Of a stretch of 42,705 nt of DNA, positions 35,004 through 42,705 are shown one piece after another. The notes under the pieces are model-generated. The model worked only from the letters and a program-made list of their open reading frames with translations, was not told the DNA's origin and did no database searches. The position numbers and the translations under genes are program-made. How positions within the stretch are numbered: position 1 is the stretch's first letter; the number at the start of each line of letters is the position of its first letter. Source of the stretch: Limisphaerales bacterium (GTDB lineage Bacteria; Verrucomicrobiota; Verrucomicrobiia; Limisphaerales; AAA164-E04); assembly GCA_024761205.1 (NCBI GenBank), contig JAMASS010000039.1, positions 178 to 42,882 on the forward strand, given 5' to 3'.

Positions 35004-36164
35004 ATGAACCAAAGCACCATTCCGCTTGTCGCCATGATCGGACTCTCGCACGCATTTGCTCTCACCACCCTTGCCGTCGACAAGCCGCTCGAAGCCGGTA
35101 TTCAACCGTTTCTCGGCCAGCCGCAACTTGAAATGCAAGCACTGTTCGGAGACGAACGATTTCCCAACGTCGTCGTCACCACCAAAGGCACCGTCGTCGC
35201 CACATGGGGCAGCAAGGGTGTGAAAGCTCGGCGCAGCGAAGATGGCGGCAAAAACTGGGGGCCGGAGATTGTGATTGCCGATCCGGGATTCCACGGAGGC
35301 GGCACCACGGTCGATGAAAACTCCGGCGACATTTTAGCCTTCGTCGAGGATCAGCACCCGCCAGCACCGCTCACGATCTATCGAAGCCAGGACGACGGCA
35401 AGACTTGGACCGCTGCGAACACGACCATTCACCCCGATATTCGTGGCAACGTTCCCTCGATGCACATGAACGAACATGGCATCACTCTCAGCCGTGGCCA
35501 ACACAAAGGTCGCCTCGTTCGCCCCTCGCGATACTACGGCAAAAAGAACGCCCGCGAAGAGTGGGCCACCCATTACACCAATGCCATCTACAGTGACGAC
35601 GGCGGTAAGACATGGCATAGCAGTCATCCTTTTCCAGAAAACGGCACTGGAGAAGCAGCGGTTGTCGAACTCGCCGATGGAAGTCTCTACTACAACTCCC
35701 GGGTCCACTGGCAAGAACGCCCGAATAATCGACGGCGCCGCGGCGCCGTCAGCACCGACGGAGGACAAACTTGGAAAGACTGGCACATCGTCGAGATTCT
35801 TCCCGACGGCCCGCAAGATACCAGCTACGGCTGCATGGGCGGTCTCACCCGCCTGCCTATCAAAGGGAGGGATATCTTGATTTATAGCAATTGCGACAGC
35901 CCCAAGGGTCGCCACCACGGCACCCTTTGGGCCAGTTTCGACGGGGGCAAGACCTGGCCTGTCAAGCGATTGCTCTCCGAAGAGAAGTTCGCCTACTCTT
36001 CACTCACCACGGGGCGATCGAATACGCCATCTGAAGGCTGGATTTACCTTCACTTCGAAGGAGGTCCAACCGGTGCATCGACCATCGCTCGCTTCAATCT
36101 AGCCTGGCTTCTAAAAGGCACACCGACTGGAGACGGATCCATCCCCGCACCGCTTAAACGCTGA
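35004..36164 (+). CDS. Exported sialidase-like BNR/Asp-box glycosidase
   Basis: This is an intact protein of 386 residues from ATG 35004, which gives a proper signal peptide (MNQSTIPLVAMIGLSHAFAL). The longer open frame from 34962 adds residues with no signal character. Five Asp-box (SxDxGxxW) turns of a six-bladed sialidase propeller are present: SEDGGKNW, SQDDGKTW, SDDGGKTW, STDGGQTW and SFDGGKTW. Arginines in RLVRPSRYYG and TTGRSNTPSEGW and the acidic GTGEAAVVELADGSLYYNSR are placed like catalytic residues of exo-alpha-sialidases (GH33-like). It probably removes sialic acid or a related sugar from extracellular glycans. It is intact although both neighbours are dead, which suggests that it is under selection. 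A hairpin repeat follows 33 bases downstream. Confidence 0.82.
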   Translation: MNQSTIPLVAMIGLSHAFALTTLAVDKPLEAGIQPFLGQPQLEMQALFGDERFPNVVVTTKGTVVATWGSKGVKARRSEDGGKNWGPEIVIADPGFHGGGTTVDENSGDILAFVEDQHPPAPLTIYRSQDDGKTWTAANTTIHPDIRGNVPSMHMNEHGITLSRGQHKGRLVRPSRYYGKKNAREEWATHYTNAIYSDDGGKTWHSSHPFPENGTGEAAVVELADGSLYYNSRVHWQERPNNRRRRGAVSTDGGQTWKDWHIVEILPDGPQDTSYGCMGGLTRLPIKGRDILIYSNCDSPKGRHHGTLWASFDGGKTWPVKRLLSEEKFAYSSLTTGRSNTPSEGWIYLHFEGGPTGASTIARFNLAWLLKGTPTGDGSIPAPLKR

Positions 36165-36196
36165 GTCTTAATCAGTGCAACCGCCCGGAACTAACC

Positions 36197-36224
36197 GGAG
36201 CGCGGACACTCCTGTCTGCGCTCC
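36197..36224 (+). terminator. Hairpin after sialidase gene, dispersed repeat copy 3
   Basis: GGAGCGCGGAC and GTCTGCGCTCC pair over 11 positions with one G-T wobble around a 6-base loop. It stands 33 bases after the sialidase stop, but no T run follows, so a terminator role is likely but unproven. The sequence recurs at 32261 and, degenerate, at 11476. Confidence 0.55.
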
Positions 36225-36389
36225 GTGGTTTCATCGACCGCATCTCAATAAATCTTTTCAAAAGGATAATTGACATTACCAAAGATGCGAGACGGCTTGA
36301 AACTTCCCTTCATTCGGGTGCCACCCTACCATACCCTAATGACCACTACGGCCCAGCGCGCTACAGTTCTTCATTGCCATTCTTACCCT

Positions 36390-37768
36390 CGGTTTAGCTA
36401 GAGCCAACGTGAACGCCGAACACCCCCCGGCATCCACACGGGTGCGGTGGAACGAGATATTACACCGCCAGTCGGCATGGAGATACTCCACTACTTCCGC
36501 AACAACGTCGGTGTCTACGGGGCCCTTATATTTGTGCACACTCGCCCTTGAAGACGACCAGGAAACCTCGTTCGTCCTCATCACTGCCGATATGGTCTGC
36601 GCAGGCTTCCCTGTCAGTAATAAATTACGTGCACAAGTCAAAACCGAAACGGGAGCCACCGAGGTATGGCTCAATTGCAGCCATTCCCATCATTCCCATG
36701 CGTCCCGTTGGCTCTGTTCAAATCATCCGCCAGATAAGCCCTGAACCGAGGAGCTGATGGGGGACGAATGTACCGGGATGATCATCCCATTAGCGAATCG
36801 CCAAGAGAAACTCAGTGGAACCAAATGGTCCGCGATGTGGACGCGGCCATTGTTACGGAGGCAGAACAAAAGCTGGCTCCCGCCACCCTCCACCGCGGTC
36901 GCGAAACAGTGCAGGTAGGATTCAAACCGTCGTCTCGCCAATTCCGAAGGCTACACCTACATGGGGGCAATCGCGACGGCCCCGTCGTTCCTTGGGTCGA
37001 TGTACTCACTCGCCCAGTTCCGCGACACCAAAAAGCCAATCACCGTACTTTTCGAGCATTCCGCGCATCCGGCCACTGTCCCCAAGACAGCAACCTCGCC
37101 AGCACCCACTTTCCGGGGCGCCACTGTGTCGCGGATTCGAAAGAATCCAGGCAGCGATGTCATTGTGCTCTTTGGCCAAAGCTGCAACGGCAATATCAAC
37201 AACCATCCGCTTCGCACAGCCACGCAAACACCGTCAAATCCAGACACCTGCCAGCCGCCGCCATCCTCAAGACCATTCGCAACAGCAACCCGATAATCCA
37301 CCACCATCAAACTTGGCCATCAGCAAATTCAACTCCCCGCCCACTAATCGCCGCCCGAAGTCCTCGCAAAACTCATCAAAGAAAGCCAAGACAATCCGGC
37401 TCACCTAATACAGCTGAACCGAATCACAGTATTCAAGCGAAGAACCAAATGCCGGCCTGTCGTTTTGACGTCAACGGCCTGATGCTCGGTAACGAATGAT
37501 GACTGGTCGGCATGTCCTATGAAACATTCATCGAATACGAACTTTGGATTGACGCAATGCGCCGTTTAATCGGACAATGACTCTCTTCCCTCACCAATGG
37601 TGGCCGCGCCTATATCGGAACCGACGAAGCACTCGCTCTAGGACCCAAGAGAGGCTATGAAGCGAGCAATCTCCCAAGCTGGGCGGGTCATGAAATCATG
37701 CCCTGCACCTCGGAGCGCCCATCGTTGGATGTGAAAAAATGATCCAGGACGCCCTCAAATCACTCTGA
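36390..37768 (+). pseudogene. Neutral ceramidase-like protein, heavily frameshifted
   Basis: VERDITPPVGMEILHYFRNN (36452) is the entry signature of the neutral/alkaline ceramidase N-terminal family. It is followed by LCTLALEDDQETSFVLITAD and WLNCSHSHHSH (36530-36705), which correspond to metal-binding motifs. Next come KLAPATLHRGRE and NRDGPVVPWVDVL (36870-37000), LFEHSAHPATVP (37045-37090), and SDVIVLFGQSCNGNINNHP (37150-37210). The C-terminal VGMSYETFIEYELWIDAM and SLTNGGRAYIGTDEALALGP end in GCEKMIQDALKSL (37510-37768). Members cleave ceramide or related amides outside the cell. There are at least six frame changes and stops. It sits between the intact sialidase and a dead ThuA gene. Confidence 0.75.
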
Positions 37769-37774
37769 CAGGTG

Positions 37775-38330
37775 CTGACGCCGCATATGAAGACCAGAGC
37801 TCTCGCCCTTTTTCTTGGTTGGCAACACCACAGCTCAACATCCCTGGCAGCGCCCCAGCATGCGCGATCCAGCACTGGTCAATCAGATCATCAGTCCTAT
37901 CGAATTGAAGAGGCTCTCACGTGGTTTCAATGTCGTTTGAGTCTGGGGCATTGACAGGACTCACGCGCCCGGCGCCCACAAATACACCAAAACCAAAGTT
38001 CCCTCAAAGGCCTGCTGGCCAGCGTCTCCCAAATCACCTTCGACAGTGCTCAGCAGTTCACTTCAGAAGAGCAGTGGGGAAAGGTGGATATCATCGTGTT
38101 TTATATCCAACTCGAAACCATCCGAAAACAGCAGTTCGATCTGATGGACAAATTTCTCAAGCGAGGCGGCGGACTGGTAGCGATCCATGCTGCCTTCATC
38201 CAATTTCCGAGCGGCGACACGCTAGCGACTCGATTCCGGGCCACACCCTGTTCACCTTCAATGATCCCTACTAGCGGATCATCCTACTTCTCGGACTGGC
38301 CTGGACTGTGCGAAAATCCTTGATCCTTTG
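37775..38330 (+). pseudogene. ThuA-like domain protein, broken
   Basis: A frame at 38084 reads DIIVFYIQLETIRKQQFDLM, then DKFLKRGGGLVAIHAAFIQF, typical of ThuA/trehalose-utilisation domains. Before it lie fragments such as HPWQRPSMRDPALVNQ and VDRTHAPG-like pieces in shifting frames. After it the similarity ends near 38280. The ThuA domain of the large cytochrome protein at 22243-25566 is distinct and intact. The role of these domains in PVC bacteria is unknown. Confidence 0.6.
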
Positions 38331-38370
38331 AAAGTCCTGGTCACAAAAGGAGTGATCATGTGAGTAGAAG

Positions 38371-38535
38371 ACGGGGCTAGACTCTGCCAGGTGGATGGAG
38401 CGTCTCTCAAGCCGCCCTCTTTCGTCGTTCAACGAAGGAGGGAAGGAATCCCGACAGGATTGAGGCGGCCAACGCATAACCCGAAATCCGTCTCGCGTTG
38501 TGAGACGGCGGCTTGACAGAGTCTCGCCCCACCTC
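38371..38535. repeat. Compound palindromic element upstream of xylA
   Basis: The plus strand has GGGGCTAGACTCTGCCA (38374-38390) and CTCAAGCCGCC (38406-38416). The minus strand of 38508-38530 carries GGGGCGAGACTCTG followed by TCAAGCCGCC. Between them an inner hairpin (38415-38425 with 38432-38442, CCCTCTTTCGT/ACGAAGGAGGG) pairs over 11 positions with one wobble. It lies 95 bases before xylA and could affect its expression. Confidence 0.6.
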
Positions 38536-38629
38536 ACCAATCGTATCCACATTCAACCGACTCGAAGCCGCCATTTGAGCTTGACGCTCCCACTATGTTT
38601 CCAGTCCAATCGCCCAAAGCAATTCTACC

Positions 38630-39946
38630 ATGGCTGCGTCAGCATTCCCAAAAATCAAGAAAATCCGGTACGAAGGGCCTCAGTCCAAGAACCCTCTGTC
38701 CTTCAAATATTATAATGAAGACGAGGTCATCAAGGGCAAGACAATGAAGGAGCATCTGCGCTTCTCGGTCGTGTACTGGCATACTTTCCGAAACGCACTT
38801 TGCGATCCATTTGGTGTAGGCACGGCCATCCGCCCGTGGGACGACGGTACGGACTCAGTCAAGAACGCGCAAACGCGTGCTCGAGTTGCCTTCGAATTCA
38901 TCGAAAAACTTGGAGCACCTTACTACGCGTTCCACGATCGCGATGTGGCCCCCGAGGCTAAGAGCCTGTCCAAGACCAACCAAAACTTGGACGCCGTAGT
39001 CAAGGTATTGAAGGCAGAACAAGAGCGCACGGGAATCAATCTGCTATGGGGAACGGCCTGCCTCTTCGCCCATCCCCGTTACATGCACGGTGCCGCCACA
39101 AGTTGCAATGCCGATGTCTTTGCCTACGCCGGCGCGCAGGTCAAAAAGGCTCTGGAAGTGACGAAGGAACTCAAAGGCGAAGGCTATGTTTTCTGGGGTG
39201 GTCGCGAGGGTTACACCACCCTATTGAACACCAATCTGAAACGGGAGATGGACCATCTGGGCCAGTTCCTCCATATGGCGGTTGACTACAAGAAGAAGAT
39301 CGGCTTCAAAGGCCAATTTTACATTGAGCCCAAACCCAAGGAACCCACCAAACACCAATATGACTCCGATGTTGCGGCCTGCTTGAATTTCCTCCGGGAA
39401 TACAACCTCATGGACCACTTCAAGCTCAACGTGGAAACCAACCATGCGACCCTGGCCGGACACACCATGCACCATGAGTTGGAGGTGGCCTCTGCCGCCG
39501 GCGCCCTTGGTTCCATCGATGCCAACACCGGCGACCTTATGTTGGGTTGGGACACCGACCAGTTTCCCACGGATGTTTATCTCACCGCCCACTGCATGCT
39601 GACCATCCTTAAAGATGGCGGCATTGCCCCCGGCGGCGTGAATTTTGACGCCAAAGTTCGGCGCGAGAGCTTCGAACCGATAGACCTCTTTCACGGACAC
39701 ATCGTCGGCATGGACGCCTTCGCTCGCGGTTTGCGAGTGGCTGCCGCCATCCGGGCCGATGGCCGACTAGCCGATTTCGTCGAGAAACGCTACTCGTCTT
39801 GGGACGAAGGCATCGGCGCTAAGATCGAATCAGGAGAGGTTTCTTTCCAAGACCTCGAGAATTACATCCTCAAAAAAGGCAAGACGGCCAAGAATGAGAG
39901 CGGCCGTCAAGAGTTGCTCGAGGGTTTGATCAACGAGTTTATCTAG
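38630..39946 (+). CDS. xylA: Xylose isomerase
   Basis: This 438-residue protein has the length of class II xylose isomerases. It interconverts D-xylose and D-xylulose with two divalent metals. The active-site histidine and aspartate are in [23 protein letters not shown], the metal and substrate lysine region [34 protein letters not shown] and [20 protein letters not shown] are all intact. No xylulokinase is in the window. The ATG at 38630 is the only sensible start (the family begins near this KIRYEG) but lacks a clear ribosome binding site. It is convergent with the GAF histidine kinase gene, 74 bases away, and a long palindromic element lies upstream. Confidence 0.97.
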   Translation: MAASAFPKIKKIRYEGPQSKNPLSFKYYNEDEVIKGKTMKEHLRFSVVYWHTFRNALCDPFGVGTAIRPWDDGTDSVKNAQTRARVAFEFIEKLGAPYYAFHDRDVAPEAKSLSKTNQNLDAVVKVLKAEQERTGINLLWGTACLFAHPRYMHGAATSCNADVFAYAGAQVKKALEVTKELKGEGYVFWGGREGYTTLLNTNLKREMDHLGQFLHMAVDYKKKIGFKGQFYIEPKPKEPTKHQYDSDVAACLNFLREYNLMDHFKLNVETNHATLAGHTMHHELEVASAAGALGSIDANTGDLMLGWDTDQFPTDVYLTAHCMLTILKDGGIAPGGVNFDAKVRRESFEPIDLFHGHIVGMDAFARGLRVAAAIRADGRLADFVEKRYSSWDEGIGAKIESGEVSFQDLENYILKKGKTAKNESGRQELLEGLINEFI

Positions 39947-40020
39947 AGAGAGCGGCGCGTTCTCTAAAGATCAGGATTTCGCTTGCGGGCGTCTTCGTGT
40001 CACTCGCCTCACCCAGTCTT

Positions 40021-41793
40021 CTAAGGCGAGGGGCAGGAAACGCCCCTCGCCGTTTCCGCTGGCTGCTCAACAGGCAGCACCACGGTGAACGTTGTACCAA
40101 CACCGACAGAGGACTTGAGTTTGATTTCCCCTGAATGGGTCTCAACAATCCGCCCGACGATCGCCAAGCCCAACCCAACACCGGAAGATTTCTGACTATC
40201 GAGCACCGAGTGAAATGTGCGCGACATTATTTGCTCGGTCATCCCCTCGCCCGTATCTTCAAATTCAATTGCGATCTGCCCTCCCCCCAGATTTCGATGT
40301 CGCTCCGCCAACCGTTTCGTTCGGATGGTCAAACGTCCGCCCTTCGGCATCGCCTCCACTGCGTTCAGGGTGAGATTGAGAAAGGCCTGCTCGAGTTGCG
40401 TGGCATCCGCCTCGAGTCTGGGAATCGCTGAATCCAACTCCCGCTTCAGCTCGATCCCATGCTTCTTGAGCTTGTGCCGCGTCAGAAGACCCAAATCATC
40501 CAACAGCAGATTGACATCAATCACTTCCCACAAGGGATCACTCTGTCGAGCAAACGCCAGGATCCGCTCGACGATCCGATTGAGATGATCCATTTTGTCC
40601 CCTAGCACTCTGGCATCCCTTGCCCGCGGATCCCCCTCGTCAAACTTTAGATCCAGCGCGTGATAAATCATCTTCATCACGGTCAAGGGATTGCGAATCT
40701 CATGAGCGATCTCCGCCGCCAGCAAACCCAGTGCGGACAACTTTTCGTTCTGCCGCAGCTTCTCCTCGATCCCACGCATGTGGTCGTAAAGCCTAGCCTT
40801 CTCGATCGCCGTGGCGGAAGCCGAAGCAAAGGCCGTCAAGATTCGGATCTCTTCATCGGAAAAACTATGCCGTTTATCGGTATAGACATTAAGGACACCG
40901 ATACAGTTCTCACCGTGAATCAAAGGCACGCACAGCAGCGACACCAGCCCTTCAATTTCCGCCACAGCCGTATGCTGATAGATCCCGGACACCCGGACAT
41001 CCATGACCTGTACCGGGCGCTGGCTCCGCACCACGCTGCCCGCCATACTCTCCCGAATATCGAGCCGCGGTTTCCCCAAATAGGTTTGCCCGGCACCAAT
41101 CGATGACCGCAATTCCAGGGATTCCCCAGTTTCATCGAGCATCAGAAGCGAGCAAAGCTTAACCGACATCAGGTTTCGCGCCTCACGAGTCACGGAATCC
41201 AACGCCTCATCAAGATTCACCGTCGATTGAATACTCTGATTCACCGCCACCAAAGATTCAAACATTCGGGCTTTGAAACGAAGCTGCTCGTAGAGCCAGG
41301 TATTCTGAATCACTTTGGCCGCCTGCACAGCCAACTCCTCAAGCAGGGATTGATCGGCGTCGCCAAAGGCGTCAACCACATCGGAATCCACATTCAACAC
41401 ACCGCGAACCTCGCCCCGAATATCCATGGGCACGGCCAATTCAGAGTTCACCCCTTTGCGAACCGGAACATAGCGAGAATCCTCCGCTACCTTGCCACAG
41501 CGCGCCGGTTTGCCCGTCCGTGCCACCCAGCCGGTAATCCCCTGACCGATCCGCAATCGAAATCCGATGGAGCTCGAAGGCAAACCACAAGACGCCTCTA
41601 ACTCCAAAAACCCGGTGGTGGGATTGACCAGAGACACCGACGCTGAATTCGCATTCGTCAGCTGCAGCGCCTGCCCCAGAATAAGATCCAACGCCTGTGA
41701 AGGATCGAGGGACGAGTGAATGACATTGCTGACCTCGTAAAGGTGCTGCAAGCGCTCATGTTTCGCTTTCAATTCGTCCAGTCCGCCACTCAC
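40021..41793 (-). CDS. Soluble GAF-GAF sensor histidine kinase
   Basis: This intact 590-residue protein has no membrane segment. A short coiled-coil start is followed by GAF 1 (about 18-165, ending in the EELAVQAAKVIQN helix) and GAF 2 (about 185-335). A HisKA helix has the phospho-acceptor His364 in EIAHEIRNPLT. The HATPase domain has its N-box NLTLNAVEAMP (Asn477), the G1 box DTGEGM (513-518) and the G2 box SGVGLGLAIVG (537-547). It would sense a cytoplasmic ligand or redox state and pass a phosphate to a response regulator. No regulator gene is adjacent, so its partner is encoded elsewhere. No DNA-binding or receiver domain is attached. Confidence 0.92.
   Translation of the reverse strand: MSGGLDELKAKHERLQHLYEVSNVIHSSLDPSQALDLILGQALQLTNANSASVSLVNPTTGFLELEASCGLPSSSIGFRLRIGQGITGWVARTGKPARCGKVAEDSRYVPVRKGVNSELAVPMDIRGEVRGVLNVDSDVVDAFGDADQSLLEELAVQAAKVIQNTWLYEQLRFKARMFESLVAVNQSIQSTVNLDEALDSVTREARNLMSVKLCSLLMLDETGESLELRSSIGAGQTYLGKPRLDIRESMAGSVVRSQRPVQVMDVRVSGIYQHTAVAEIEGLVSLLCVPLIHGENCIGVLNVYTDKRHSFSDEEIRILTAFASASATAIEKARLYDHMRGIEEKLRQNEKLSALGLLAAEIAHEIRNPLTVMKMIYHALDLKFDEGDPRARDARVLGDKMDHLNRIVERILAFARQSDPLWEVIDVNLLLDDLGLLTRHKLKKHGIELKRELDSAIPRLEADATQLEQAFLNLTLNAVEAMPKGGRLTIRTKRLAERHRNLGGGQIAIEFEDTGEGMTEQIMSRTFHSVLDSQKSSGVGLGLAIVGRIVETHSGEIKLKSSVGVGTTFTVVLPVEQPAETARGVSCPSP
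40025..40051. terminator. Hairpin between convergent genes
   Basis: GGCGAGGGGC and GCCCCTCGCC form a perfect 10-base-pair stem around the loop AGGAAAC. It overlaps the last codons of the histidine kinase and lies about 80 bases after xylA. Its place between converging genes suggests a bidirectional terminator or mRNA end protection, but no T run follows on either strand. Confidence 0.5.
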
Positions 41794-42025
41794 AGAGAGA
41801 AGTTAAGCACAGAACAGACCTCGTGACGATCTCTCTTGATTCCGCTTGAGCAAGAATAGCACAATTCATGCCTCAATGCCTTCATGTGATGATGTTCGCA
41901 CCCGTGAAATACTGGAATCGACTCCGGTGGATCGGGTTTTATAGCGCCCCTGCACCCTATTCGGTGGGACCGCCTCAGCCACGGCTCACTCGGCTAAAAA
42001 TTTTGGGAATTATTATACGCAATGA

Positions 42026-42039
42026 TAAATTATGGGCAT
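42026..42039 (+). repeat. Putative terminal repeat of an IS1595-like element
   Basis: TAAATTATGGGCAT lies 16 bases before the transposase start, in an AT-rich stretch. It matches 13 of 14 bases of the inverted sequence at 9-22. It is probably part of the left terminal repeat of the element whose transposase follows, but the outer boundary and target duplication cannot be fixed here. Confidence 0.45.
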
Positions 42040-42054
42040 GACTGGCAGCGGGTG

Positions 42055-42705
42055 ATGCTTCACCTCGGGCGTGCGGATGAGGGCGCGCTTGTGAATCTGT
42101 TGACCATATTCCAACGCTTTCCGGATCAAAAAGCCTGCCTTGCGCATTGGGTGCGGGCGCGCTGGAGTGATGAACCTCACTGCCCCCATTGCGGCAGTGG
42201 CAAGGTGGCCCGCAAAGCCGACAACCTCCGTATTGGACGCTGGACCTGCCATGTCTGCAAGTCTAGTTTTAACGTCTTGGCGGGAACTCTTTTTAAGAAA
42301 ACCAGGGTCCCGCTCCAGAGATGGTTCATGGCTATGGGCATCCCGATCAACGCCAAGAAGAGCTTATCCCGCCACCAATTGGCCCGCGACCTCGGGGTGG
42401 CGCAGCCCGCCGCCCTGCGCTTGCAGCGGCTTCCATGGCGGGGGAAGCAGCGCCTGTCCTGCAAGGCATCGCCGAGGCCGACGAAACTTACGTGGGCGGC
42501 AAGCCGCGCAAAGGGAGCAGCCCCAAGAGTTCTGCTACTAGCCCCTCCCCGAGTTTTACGAGGCAAAGGCACCCGTAAAACTCCGGTCATTGGCGCTGTA
42601 GAACGGGGCGGAAGGGGTTGTCGCCCCGCGTTGCCGAGTCCTTGTCCGGCAAGGGCATTCTCCCTGTCCTGCCAGGGGCTGTTGAAAAGCAGGGCACCCT
42701 TCCGG
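42055..42705 (+). pseudogene. IS1595-family transposase, frameshifted and cut by the window edge
   Basis: From ATG 42055 the frame runs to the edge without a stop. It begins with the IS1595 N-terminal zinc-ribbon region: FQRFPDQKACLAHWVRARW, CPHCGSGKVARKAD, GRWTCHVCKSSFNVLAGTLF, and the helix-turn-helix SLSRHQLARDLGVAQP. At about 42430 the family sequence jumps to another frame: QGIAEADETYVGGKPRKG, which contains the first Asp of the DDE-type catalytic site. It returns at TRKTPVIGAVERGG and shifts again before AESLSGKGILPVLPG. Three frame changes within 200 bases make it inactive. The rest of the element is outside the window. Confidence 0.75.

Noticed and set aside
36768-37499. Plus-strand 243-codon frame
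   Set aside because: It mixes in-frame and out-of-frame pieces of the ceramidase pseudogene; family motifs alternate between frames, so it is not a gene.
42046-42066. GGTGATGCTTCACC palindrome resembling element A
   Set aside because: It lies at the transposase start and lacks the flanking AAGC arms; it is probably a chance short palindrome.
1-42705. CRISPR array or prophage
   Set aside because: No regularly spaced direct repeats, cas genes, integrases or phage structural genes could be recognised.

Overview
The window looks like part of a genome from the Planctomycetota-Verrucomicrobiota-Chlamydiota (PVC) group, most likely a verrucomicrobial lineage. The evidence is a PEP-CTERM anchored secreted protein, a very large ThuA/PVC-type cytochrome c protein, remnants of the DUF1549/DUF1553/DUF1501 and DUF1587/DUF1592/DUF1552 families, CehA/McbA-like and enolase-superfamily remnants, a Cache-domain Ser/Thr kinase and a GAF histidine kinase. 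The species cannot be named from the sequence.

The striking property is a mosaic of intact and dying genes. Thirteen confidently intact protein genes cover roughly 20 kb, about half the window. Between them lie at least fifteen pseudogenes at every stage of decay, from a porin with two frameshifts to fragments with many frameshifts, stops and internal deletions. The intact genes include uninterrupted reading frames of 563, 590, 736, 752 and 1107 codons, so general sequencing error is a poor explanation. This looks like real, ongoing gene loss, as in a lineage that recently became host-restricted or otherwise specialised (inference).

Layout: 1-85 holds an IS-like terminal repeat and a 16-base C run. 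97-840 is a secreted PEP-CTERM protein. 959-6362 (minus) is an operon-like run: dead gamma-glutamyltransferase, dead CehA/McbA metallohydrolase, an intact nuclease/phosphatase-trypsin-PDZ fusion and an intact catalytically dead protease-like protein. 6646-7705 is a dead pentapeptide-TIR gene. 8181-8255 is tRNA-Val and 8477-10036 an ABC-type permease. 10.4-12.75 kb holds a GC-rich block and dead rsgA, glpK and glpF. cutC at 12.9 kb is intact, followed by a dead SDR gene. 14.3-16.6 kb is an exported EF-hand/dikinase-like protein, followed by a broken porin. 18.3-22.2 kb is mostly decayed and includes an SLBB export fragment and a dead DUF1549/DUF1553-DUF1501 pair. 22.2-30.7 kb is a mostly intact block on the minus strand: ThuA-PVC cytochrome, Cache Ser/Thr kinase, pyrC and gntP. 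31-34.9 kb is decayed (enolase superfamily, DUF1587/1592 and DUF1552). 35.0-36.2 kb is an intact sialidase, followed by a dead ceramidase and a dead ThuA gene. 38.6-39.9 kb is xylA, convergent with a GAF histidine kinase at 40.0-41.8 kb. A broken IS1595-family transposase runs off the right edge.

Functionally, what remains is central or regulatory (pyrimidine synthesis, xylose isomerisation, signalling kinases, selected exported enzymes). What is being lost is scavenging and surface biology (glycerol uptake, glutathione/peptide turnover, sphingolipid cleavage, polysaccharide export, cytochrome-linked polymer degradation, TIR defence). Short palindromic repeats recur between genes, and one sits at a deletion junction inside glpFK. 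IS-like ends at both edges suggest that the contig was broken at repeated elements.
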